This document shows positions 37,543 to 49,132 of a stretch of 64,000 bases of DNA, piece by piece. The position numbers and the translations under genes were made by a program. Below the pieces are notes generated by a model. That model did no database searches and was not told the origin of the DNA. It saw only the letters and a list, made by a program, of their open reading frames with translations. The stretch comes from Osmia lignaria lignaria. Taxonomy: Eukaryota > Arthropoda > Insecta > Hymenoptera > Megachilidae. Location: positions 4,774,001 to 4,838,000 of the forward strand of contig NW_027478158.1 of the NCBI RefSeq assembly GCF_051020975.1. The letters run 5' to 3'. Every line of letters begins with the position of its first letter. Positions within the stretch are counted from its first letter, which is position 1.

Positions 37543-39152
37543 TTGCAGATTTATCTCAAGGGAAGGGGCCTGACGGACATATTTCGAGATATTTCTTCTT
37601 CTTGTTGTTCTTCTTCTGCACAGCTAAGCTGGAAGTGGCATTTGCGGCTCGCACTAGTGCAGAGTTATCTCAAAGAAAGGGGCCACGGTGTTTCTGTATC
37701 TCTATTATGTTGGTGCGGCTTCGGAACTTTTAAATATCTCGATATATCTCGAAAACTACGCTTCTGATCAAAAAATATCATAGAACATAAATTGTAGGAA
37801 ACATAATTCTCTACAAAAAACGTATCTTAACATTTTGCCATAGCTCGCTTCGTTTCCGAGATATTTGCAGATTCAGCTCAAAGGAACGGGCCTGACGGAC
37901 ATATTTCGAGATACTTCTTCTTCTTGTTGTTCTTCCTCTGCACAGCTAAGCTGGAAGTGGCATTTGCAGCTCGCAATAGTGCAGAGTTATCTCAAAGAAA
38001 GGGGCCACGGTGTTTCTGTATCTCTATTATGTTGGTGCGGCTTCGGAACTTTTAAACATCTTGATATATCTCGAGAACTACGCATCTGATCAAAAAATAT
38101 CATAGAACATAAAAAGTAGGAAACTTAATTCTCTACAAAAAAGGTCTCTTAACATTTTGCCATAGCTCGCTTCGTTTCCGAGATATTTGCAGATTTATCT
38201 CAAGGGAAGGGGCCTGACGGACATATTTCGAGATATTTCTTCTTCTTGTTGTTCTTCTTCTGCACAGCTAAGCTGGAAGTGGCATTTGCAGCTCGCACTA
38301 GTGCAGAGTTATCTCAAAGAAAGGGGCCACGGTGTTTCTGTATCTCTATTATGTTCGTGCGGCTTCGGAACTTTTAAATATCTCGATATATCTCGAAAAC
38401 TACGCTTCTGATCAAAAAATATCATAGAACATAAAAAGTAGGAAACTTAATTCTCTACAAAAAAGGTCTCTTAACATTTTGCCATAGCTCGCTTCGTTTC
38501 CGAGATATTTGCAGATTTATCTCAAGGGAAGGGGCCTGACGGACATATTTCGAGATATTTCTTCTTCTTGTTGTTCTTCTTCTGCACAGCTAAGCTGGAA
38601 GTGGCATTTGCGGCTCTCACTAGTGCAGAGTTATCTCAAAGAAAGGGGCCACGGTGTTTCTGTATCTCTATTATGTTGGTGCGGCTTCGGAACTTTTAAA
38701 TATCTCGATATATCTCGAAAACTACGCTTCTGATCAAAAAATATCATAGAACATAAATTGTAGGAAACATAATTCTCTACAAAAAAGGTCTCTTAACATT
38801 TTGCCATAGCTCGCTTCGTTTCCGAGATATTTGCAGATATATCTCAAGGGAAGGGGCCAGACGGACATATTTCGAGATATTTCTTCTTCTTGTTGTTCTT
38901 CTTCTGCACAGCTAAGCTGGAAGTGGCATTTACAGCTCGCAATAGTGCAGAGTTATCTCAAAGAAAGGGGCCACGGTGTTTCTGTATCTCTATTATGTTG
39001 GTGCGGCTTCGGAACTTTTAAATATCTTGATATATCTCGAGAACTACGCATGTGATCAAAAAATATCATAGAACATGAAAAGTAGGAAACTTAATTCTCT
39101 ACAAAAAAGGTCTCTTAACATTTTGCCATAGCTCGCTTCGTTTCCGAGATAT
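37543..39152 (+). repeat. Five-monomer block, copy 2 (1610 bp)
   Basis: Same five unit types in the same order as 31748-33357, including the TGTTCGTGCGG (38187) and GGGGCCAGACGG with GCATGTGATC (38831) markers. A private TTTTAAACATC change lies in the unit at 37865. After 39152 it continues into a CTGAAGGGAAGG / GGCATTTCCAGC unit, unlike copy 1. Confidence 0.82.
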
Positions 39153-42100
39153 TTGCAGATTTATCTGAAGGGAAGGGGCCTAACGGACATATTTCGAGAT
39201 ATTTCTTCTTCTTGTTGTTCTTCTTCTGCACAGCTAAACTGGAAGTGGCATTTCCAGCTCGCAATAGTGCAGAGTTATCTCAAAGAAAGGGGCCACGGTG
39301 TTTCTGTATCTCTATTATGTTGGTGCGGCTTCGGAACTTTTAAATATCTTGATATATCTCGAGAACTACGCATCTGATCAAAAAATATCATAGAACATAA
39401 AAAGTAGGAAACTTAATTCTCTACAAAAAAGGTCTCTTAACATTTTGCCATAGCTCGCTTCGTTTCCGAGATATTTGCAGATTTATCTCAAGGGAAGGGG
39501 CCTGACGGACATATTTCGAGATATTTCTTCTTCTTGTTGTTCTTCTTCTGCACAGCTGAGCTGGAAGTGGCATTTGCAGGTCGCAAGAGTGCAGAGTTAT
39601 CTCAAAGAAAGGGGCCACGGTGTTTCTGTATCTCTATTATGTTGGTGCGGCTTCGGAACTTTTAAATATCTCGATATATCTCGAAAACTACGCTTCTGAT
39701 CAAAAAATATCATAGAACATAAATTGTAGGAAACATAATTCTCTACAAAAAAGGTCTCTTAACATTTTGCCATAGCTCGCTTCGTTTCCGAGATATTTGC
39801 AGATTTATCTCAAGGGAAGGGGCCTGACGGACATATTTCGAGATATTTCTTCTTCTTGTTGTTCTTCTTCTGCACAGCTAAGCTGGAAGTGGCATTTGCG
39901 GCTCGCACTAGTGCAGAGTTATCTCAAAGAAAGGGGCCACGGTGTTTCTGTATCTCTATTATGTTGGTGCGGCTTCGGAACTTTTAAATATCTCGATATA
40001 TCTCGAAAACTACGCTTCTGATCAAAAAATATCATAGAACATGAAAAGTAGGAAACTTAATTCTCTACAAAAAAGGTCTCTTAACATTTTGCCATAGCTC
40101 GCTTCGTTTCCGAGATATTTGCAGATTTATCTGAAGGGAAGGGGCCTAACGGACATATTTCGAGATATTTCTTCTTCTTGTTGTTCTTCTTCTGCACAGC
40201 TAAACTGGAAGTGGCATTTCCAGCTCGCAATAGTGCAGAGTTATCTCAAAGAAAGGGGCCACGGTGTTTCTGTATCTCTATTATGTTGGTGCGGCTTCGG
40301 AACTTTTAAATATCTTGATATATCTCGAGAACTACGCATCTGATCAAAAAATATCATAGAACATAAAAAGTCGGAAACTTAATTCTCTACAAAAAAGGTC
40401 TCTTAACATTTTGCCATAGCTCGCTTCGTTTCCGAGATATTTGCAGATTTATCTCAAGGGAAGGGGCCTGACGGACATATTTCGAGATATTTCTTCTTCT
40501 TGTTGTTCTTCTTCTGCACAGCTGAGCTGGAAGTGGCATTTGCAGGTCGCAATAGTGCAGAGTTATCTCAAAGAAAGGGGCCACGGTGTTTCTGTATCTC
40601 TATTATGTTGGTGCGGCTTCGGAACTTTTAAATATCTCGATATATCTCGAAAACTACGCTTCTTATCAAAAAATATCATAGAACATAAATTGTAGGAAAC
40701 ATAATTCTCTACAAAAAAGGTCTCTTAACATTTTGCCATAGCTCGCTTCGTTTCCGAGATATTTGCAGATTCAGCTCAAAGGAACGGGCCTGACGGACAT
40801 ATTTCGAGATACTTCTTCTTCTTGTTGTTCTTCCTCTGCACAGCTAAGCTGGAAGTGGGTTTTGCAGCTCGCAATAGTGCAGAGTTATCTCAAAGAAAGG
40901 GGCCACGGTGTTTCTGTATCTCTATTATGTTGGTGCGGCTTCGGAACTTTTAAATATCTTGATATATCTCGAGAACTACGCATCTGATCAAAAAATATCA
41001 TAGAACATAAAAAGTAGGAAACTTAATTCTCTACAAAAAAGGTCTCTTAACATTTTGCCATAGCTCGCTTTGTTTCCGAGATATTTGCAGATTTATCGCA
41101 AGGGAAGGGGCCTAACGGACATATTTCGAGATATTTCTTCTTCTTGTTGTTCTTCTTCTGCACAGCTAAACTGGAAGTGGCATTTCCAGCTCGCAATAGT
41201 GCAGAGTTATCTCAAAGAAAGGGGCCACGGTGTTTCTGTATCTCTATTATGTTGGTGCGGCTTCGGAACTTTTAAATATCTTGATATATCTCGAGAACTA
41301 CGCATCTGATCAAAAAATATCATAGAACATAAAAAGTAGGAAACTTAATTCTCTACAAAAAAGGTCTCTTAACATTTTGCCATAGCTCGCTTGGTTTCCG
41401 AGATATTTGCAGATTTATCTCAAGGGAAGGGGCCTGACGGACATATTTCGAGATATTTCTTCTTCTTGTTGTTCTTCTTCTGCACAGCTAAGCTGGAAGT
41501 GGCATTTGCAGCTCGCACTAGCGCAGAGTTATCTCAAAGAAAGGGGCCACGGTGTTTCTGTATCTCTATTATGTTGGTGCGGCTTCGGAACTTTTAAATA
41601 TCTCGATATATCTCGAAAACTACGCTTCTGATCAAAAAATATCATAGAACATAAAAACTAGGAAACTTAATTCTCTACAAAAAAGGTCTCTTAACATTTT
41701 GCCATAGCTCGCTTCGTTTCCGAGATATTTGCAGATATATCTCAAGGGAAGGGGCCTGACGGACATATTTCGAGATATTTCTTCTTCTTGTTGTTCTTCT
41801 TCTGCACAGCTAAGCTGGAAGTGGCATTTGCGGCTCTCACTAGTGCAGAGTTATCTCAAAGAAAGGGGCCACGGTGTTTCTGTATCTCTATTATGTTGGT
41901 GCGGCTTCGGAACTTCTAAATATCTCGATATATCTCGAAAACTACGCTTCTGATCAAAAAATATCATAGAACATAAATTGTAGGAAACATAATTCTCCAC
42001 AAAAAAGGTCTCTTAACATTTTGCCATAGCTCGCTTCGTTTCCGAGATATTTGCAGATATATCTCAAGGGAAGGGGCCTGACGGACATATTTCGAGATAT

Positions 42101-42372
42101 TTCTTCTTCTTGTTGTTCTTCTTCTGCACAGCTAAGCTGGAAGTGGCATTTACAGCTCGCAATAGTGCAGAGTTATCTCAAAGAAAGGGGCCACGGTGTT
42201 TCTGTATCTCTATTATGTTGTTGCGGGTTCGGAACTTTTAAATATCTTGATATATCTCGAGAACTACGCATCTGATCAAAAAATATCATAGAACCTGAAA
42301 AGTAGGAAACTTAATTCTCTACAAAAAAGGTCTCTTAACATTTTGCCATAGCTCGCTTCGTTTCCGAGATAT

Positions 42373-43014
42373 TTGCAGATTTATCTCAAGGGAAGGGGCC
42401 TGACGGACATATTAGAGATATTTCTTCTTCTTGTTGTTCTTCTTCTGCACAGCTGAGCTGGAAGTGGCATTTGCAGGTCGCAATAGTGCAGAGTTATCTC
42501 AAAGAAAGGGGCCACGGTGTTTCTGTATCTCTATTATGTTGGTGCGGCTTCGGAACTTTTAAATATCTTGATATATCTCGAGAACTACGCATCTGATCAA
42601 AAAATATCATAGAACCTGAAAAGTAGGAAACTTAATTCTCTACAAAAAAGGTCTCTTAACATTTTGCCATAGCTCGCTTCGTTTCCGAGATATTTGCAGA
42701 TTTATCTCAAGGGAAGGGGCCTGACGGACATATTAGAGATATTTCTTCTTCTTGTTGTTCTTCTTCTGCACAGCTGAGCTGGAAGTGGCATTTGCAGGTC
42801 GCAATAGTGCAGAGTTATCTCAAAGAAAGGGGCCACGGTGTTTCTGTATCTCTATTATGTTGGTGCGGCTTCGGAACTTTTAAATATCTCGATATATCTC
42901 GAAAACTACGCTTCTGATCAAAAAATATCATAGAACATAAATTGTAGGAAACATAATTCTCTACAAAAAAGGTCTCTTAACATTTTGCCATAGCTCGCTT
43001 CGTTTCCGAGATAT
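42373..43014 (+). repeat. Two adjacent 321-bp monomers with the same 1-bp deletion
   Basis: Units 42373-42693 and 42694-43014 both carry GACATATTAGAGATA and the GCTGAGCTGG / GCAGGTCGC variants of 35612. The first ends with the CTTGATATAT and GAACCTGAAAAG haplotype, the second with CTCGATATAT and CATAAATTGTAGG. This is what an in-register unequal exchange, duplicating one unit with a junction in its 3' half, would leave. Confidence 0.92.
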
Positions 43015-44302
43015 TTGCAGATTTATCTCAAGGGAAGGGGCCTGACGGACATATTTCGAGATATTTCTTCTTCTTGTTGTTCTTCTTCTGCACAGCTAAG
43101 CTGGAAGTGGCATTTGCGGCTCGCACTAGTGCAGAGTTATCTCAAAGAAAGGGGCCACGGTGTTTCTGTATCTCTATTATGTTGGTGCGGCTTCGGAACT
43201 TTTAAATATCTCGATATATCTCGAAAACTACGCTTCTGATCAAAAAATATCATAGAACATAAATTGTAGTAAACATAATTCTCTACAAAAAAGGTCTCTT
43301 AACATTTTGCCATAGCTCGCTTCGTTTCCGAGATATTTGCAGATTTATCTCAAGGGAAGGGGCCTGACGGACATATTTCGAGATATTTCTTCTTCTTGTT
43401 GTTCTTCTTCTGCACAGCTAAGCTGGAAGTGGCATTTGCGGCTCGCACTAGTGCAGAGTTATCTCAAAGAAAGGGGCCACGGTGTTTCTGTATCTCTATT
43501 ATGTTCGTGCGGCTTCGGAACTTTTAAATATCTCGATATATCTCGAAAACTACGCTTCTGATCAAAAAATATCATAGAACATAAATTGTAGGAAACTTAA
43601 TTCGCTACACAAAAGGTCTCTTATCGTTTTGCCATAGCTCGCTTCGTTTCCGAGATATTTGCAGATTTATCTCAAGGGAAGGGGCCTGACGGACATATTT
43701 CGAGATATTTCTTCTTCTTGTTGTTCTTCTTCTGCACAGCTGAGCTGGAAGTGGCATTTGCAGGTCGCAATAGTGCAGAGTTATCTCAAAGAAAGGGGCC
43801 ACGGTGTTTCTGTATCTCTATTATGTTGGTGCGGCTTCGGAACTTTTAAATATCTCGATATATCTCGAAAACTACGCTTCTGATCAAAAAATATCATAGA
43901 ACATAAATTGTAGGAAACATAATTCTCTACAAAAAACGTATCTTAACATTTTGCCATAGCTCGCTTCGTTTCCGAGATATTTGCAGATTCAGCTCAAAGG
44001 AACGGGCCTGACGGACATATTTCGATATACTTCTTCTTCTTGTTGTTCTTCCTCTGCACAGCTAAGCTGGAAGTGGCATTTGCAGCTCGCAATAGTGCAG
44101 AGTTATCTCAAAGAAAGGGGCCACGGTGTTTCTGTATCTCTATTATGTTGGTGCGGCTTCGGAACTTTTAAATATCTTGATATATCTGGAGAACTACGCC
44201 TCTGATCGAAAAATATCATAGAACATAAAAAGTAGGAAACTTAATTCTCTACAAAAAAGGTCTCTTAACATTTTGCCATAGCTCGCTTCGTTTCCGAGAT
44301 AT

Positions 44303-44946
44303 TTACAGATTTATCTCAAGGGAAGGGGCCTGACGGATATATTTCGAGATATTTCTTCCTCTTGTTGTTCTTCTTCTGCACAGCTAAGCTGGAAGTGGCA
44401 TTTGCAGCTCGCAATAGTGCAGAGTTATCGCAAAGAAAGGGGCCACGGTGTTTCTGTATCTCTATTATGTTGGTGCGGCTTCGGAACTCTTAAATATCTT
44501 GATATATCTCGAGAACTACGCATCTGATCAAAAAATATCATAGAACATAAAAAGTAGGAAACCTAATTTTCTACAAAAAAGGTCTCTTAACATTTTGCCG
44601 TAGCTCGCTTCGTTTCCGAGATATTTGCAGATTTATCTCAAGGGAAGGGGCCTGACGAACATATTTCGAAATATTTCTTATTCTTGTTGTTCTTCTTCTG
44701 CACAGCTAAGCTGGAAGTGGCATTTGCAGCTCGCAATAGTGCAGAGTTATCTCAAAGAAAGGGGCCACGGTGTTTCTGTACCTCTATTATGTTGGTGCAG
44801 CTTCGGAGCTTTTAAATATCTTGATATATCTCGAGAACTACGCATCTGATCAAAAAATATCATAGAAGGTAAAAAGTAGGAAACTTAATTCTCTACAAAA
44901 AAGGTCTCTTAACATTTCGCCATAGCTCGCTTCGTTTCCGAGATAT
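44303..44946 (+). repeat. Pair of divergent monomers
   Basis: Unit 44303 shows TTTACAG, GACGGATATATTTC, CTTCCTCTTG, TTATCGCAAAG, GGAACTCTTAAA and CCTAATTTTC. Unit 44625 shows GACGAACATATTTCGAAATA, CTTATTCTTG, TGTACCTC and CGGAGCTTTT, with GCCGTAGCTCG just before it. Such clusters of private changes are rare in this array. They lie between the Region IV blocks and the 9-mer region, like the outlier at 26596 between Regions II and IV. Confidence 0.8.
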
Positions 44947-47900
44947 TTGCAGATTTATCTCAAGGGAAGGGGCCTGTCGGACATATTTCGAGATATTTCT
45001 TCTTCTTGTTGTTCTTCTTCTGCACAGCTAAGCTGGAAGTGGCATTTGCGGCTCGCACTAGTGCAGAGTTATCTCAAAGAAAGGGGCCACGGTGTTTCTG
45101 TATCTCTATTATGTTGGTGCGGCTTCGGAACTTTTAAATATCTCGATATATCTCGAAAACTACGCTTCTGATCAAAAAATATCATAGAACATAAAAAGTA
45201 GGAAACTTAATTCTCTACAAAAAAGGTCTCTTAACATTTTGCCATAGCTCGCTTCGTTTCCGAGATATTTGCAGATTTATCTCAAGGGAAGGGGCCTGAC
45301 GGACATATTTCGAGATATTTCTTCCTCTTGTTGTTCTTCTTCTGCACAGCTGAGCTGGAAGTGGCAATTGCAGGTCGCAATAGTGCAGAGTTATCTCAAA
45401 GAAAGGGGCCACGGTGTTTCTGTATCTCTATTATGTTGCTGCGGCTTCGGAACTTTTAAATATCTCGATATATCTCGAAAACTACGCTTCTGATCAAAAA
45501 ATATCATAGAACATAAATTGTAGGAAACATAATTCTCTACAAAAAACGTCTCTTAACATTTTGCCATAGCTCGCTTTGTTTCCGAGATATTTGCAGATTC
45601 AGCTCAAAGGAACTGGCCTGACGGACATATTTCGAGATATTTCTTCTTCTTGTTGTTCTTCCTCTGCACAGCTAAGCTGGAAGTGGCATTTGCAGCTCGC
45701 AATAGTGCAGAGTTATCTCAAAGAAAGGGGCCACGGTGTTTCTGTATCTCTATTATGTTGGTGCGGCTTCGGAACTTTTAAATATCTTGATATATCTCGA
45801 GAACTACGCATCTGATCAAAAAATATCATAGAACATAAATTGTAGGAAACATAATTCTCTACAAAAAAGGTATCTTAACATTTTGCCATAGCTCGCTTCG
45901 TTTCCGAGATATTTGCAGATATATCTCAAGGGAAGGGGCCTGCCGGACATATTTCGAGATATTTCTTCTTCTTGTTGTTCTTCTTCTGCACAGCTAAGCT
46001 GGAAGTGGCATTTACAGCTCGCAATAGTGCAGAGTTATCTCAAAGAAAGGGGCCACGGTGTTTCTGTATCTCTATTATGTTGGTGCTGCTTCGGAACTTT
46101 TAAATATCTTGATATATCTCGAGAACTACGCATCTGATCAAAAAATATCGTAGAACATGAAAAGTAGGAAACTTAATTCTCTACAAAAAAGGTCTCTTAA
46201 CATTTTGCCATAGCTCTCTTCGTTTCCGAGATATTTGCAGATTTATCTCAAGGGAAGGGGCCTGACGGACATATTTCGAGATATTTCTTCTTCTTGTTGT
46301 TCTTCTTCTGCACAGCTAAGCTGGAAGTGGCATTTGCAGCTCGCAATAGTGCAGAGTTATCTCAAAGAAAGGGGCCACGGTGTTTCTGTATCTCTATTAT
46401 GTTGGTGCGGCTTCGGAACTTTTAAATATCTTGATATATCTCGAGAACTACGCATCTGATCAAAAAATATCATAGAACATAAAAAGTAGGAAACTTAATT
46501 CTCTACAAAAAAGGTCTCTTAACATTTTGCCATAGCTCGCTTCGTTTCCGAGATATTTGCAGATTTATCTCAAGGGAAGGGTCCTGATGGACATATTTCG
46601 AGATATTTCTTCTTCTTGTTGTTCTTCTTCTGCACAGCTAAACTGGAAGTGGCATTTCCAGCTCGCAATCGTGCAGAGTTATCTCTAAGAAAGGGGCCAC
46701 GGTGTTTCTGTATCTCTATTATGTTGGTGCGGCTTCGGAACTTTTAAATATCTTGATATATCTCGAGAACTACGCCTCTGATCGAAAAATATCATAGAAC
46801 GTAAAAAGTAGGAAACTTAATTCTCTACAAAAAAGGTCTCTTAACATTTTGCCATAGCTCGCTTCGTTTCCGAGATATTTGCAGATTTATCTCAAGGGAA
46901 GGGGCCTGACGGACATATTTCGAGATATTTCTTCTTCTTGTTGTTCTTCTTCTGCACAGCTAAGCTGGAAGTGGCATTTGCGGCTCGCACTAGTGCAGAG
47001 TTATCTCAAAGAAAGGAGCCACGGTGTTTCTGTATCTCTATTATGTTGGTGCGGCTTCGGAACTTTTAAATATCTCGATATATCTCGAAAACTACGCTTC
47101 TGATCAAAAAATATCATAGAACATAAATTGTAGGAAACATAATTCACTACAAAAAACGTCTCTTAACATTTTGCCATAGCTCGCTTCGTTTCCGAGATAT
47201 TTGCAGATTCAGCTCAAAGGAACGGGCCTGACGGACATATTTCGAGATACTTCTTCTTCTTGTTGTTCTTCCTCTGCACAGCTAAGCTGGAAGTGGCATT
47301 TGCAGCTCGCAATAGTGCAGAGTTATCTCAAAGAAAGGGGCCACGGTGTTTCTGTATCTCTATTATGTTGGTGCGGCTTCGGAACTTTTAAATATCTCGA
47401 TATATCTCGAGAACTACGCGTCTGATGGAAAAATATCATAGAACATAAAAAGTAGGAAACTTAATTCTCTACAAAAAAGTTCTCTTAACATTTTGCCATA
47501 GCTCGCTTCGTTTCCGAGATATTTGCAGATTTATCTCAAGGGAAGGGGCCTGACGGACATATTTCGAGATATTTCTTCTTCTTGTTGTTCTTCTTCTGCA
47601 CAGCTAAGCTGGAAGTGGCATTTGCAGCTCGCAATAGTGCAGAGTTGTCTCTAAGAAAGGGGCCACGGTGTTTCTGTATCTCTATTATGTTGGTGCGGCT
47701 TCGGAACTTTTAAATATCTTGATATATCTCGAGAACCACGCATCTGATCAAAAAATATCATAGAACATAAAAAGTAGGAAACTTAATTCTCTACAAAAAC
47801 GGTCTCTTAACATTTTGCCATAGCTCGCTTTGTTTCCGAGATATTTGCAGATTTATCTCAAGGGAAGGGGCCTGACGGACATATTTCGAGATATTTCTTC

Positions 47901-48166
47901 TTCTTGTTGTTCTTCTTCTGCACAGCTGAGCTGGAAGTGGCATTTGCAGGTCGCAATAGTGCAGAGTTATCTCAAAGAAAGGGGCCACGGTGTTTCTGTA
48001 TCTCTATTATGTTGGTGCGGCTTCGGAACTTTTAAATATCTTGATATATCTCGAGAACTACGCCTCTGATCGAAAAATATCATACAACATAAAAAGTAGG
48101 AAACTTAATTCTCTACAAAAAAGGTCTCTTAACATTTTGCCATAGCTCGCTTCGTTTCCGAGATAT

Positions 48167-49132
48167 TTGCAGATTTATCTCAAGGGAAGGGGCATGACGG
48201 ACATATTTCGAGATATTTCTTCTTCTTGTTGTTCTTTTTCTGCACAGCTAAGCTGGAAGTGGCATTTGCAGCGCGCAATAGTGCAGAGTTATCTCAAAGA
48301 AAGGGGCCACGGTGTTTCTGTATCTCTATTATGTTGGTGCGGCTTCGGAACTTTTAAATATCTTGATATATCTCGAGAACTACGCATCTGATCAAAAAAT
48401 ATCATAGAAGATAAAAAGTAGGAAACTTAATCCTCTACAAAAAAGGTCTCTTAACATTTCGCCATAGCTCGCTTCGTTTCCGAGATATTTGCAGATTTAT
48501 CTCAAGGGAAGGGGCCTGTCGGACATATTTCGAGATATTTCTTCTTCTTGTTGTTCTTCTTCTGCACAGCTAAGCTGGAAGTGGCATTTGCGGCTCGCAC
48601 TAGTGCAGAGTTATCTCAAAGAAAGGGGCCACGGTGTTTCTGTATCTCTATTATGTTGGTGCGGCTTCGGAACTTTTAAATATCTCGATATATCTCGAAA
48701 ACTACGCTTCTGATCAAAAAATATCATAGAACATAAATTGTAGGAAACATAATTCTCTACAAAAAACGTCTCTTAACATTTTGCCATAGCTCGCTTCGTT
48801 TCCGAGATATTTGCAGATATATCTCAAGGGAAGGGGCCTGACGGACATATTTCGAGATATTTCTTCTTCTTGTTGTTCTTCTTCTGCACAGCTAAGCTGG
48901 AAGTGGCATTTGCAGCTCGCAATAGTGCAGAGTTATCTCTAAGAAAGGGGCCACGGTGTATCTGTATCTCTATTATGTTGGTGCGGCTTCGGAACTTTTA
49001 AATATCTTGATATATCTCGAGAACCACGCATCTGATCAAAAAATATCATAGAACATAAAAAGTAGGAAACTTAATTCTCTACAAAAACGGTCTCTTAACA
49101 TTTTGCCATAGCTCGCTTCGTTTCCGAGATAT
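48167..49132 (+). repeat. Partial 9-mer higher-order repeat (units g-h-i)
   Basis: Three units precede the full 9-mer: g (TTCTTTTTCTGC, GCAGCGCGC, ATAGAAGATAAAAAG), h (GGCCTGTCGG, with CATTTCGCCATAG before it) and i (TTATCTCTAAGAAAGG, GGTGTATCTG, GAACCACGC). The same trio occurs at 51065-52030, 55573-56538 and 62013-62978. Confidence 0.85.
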
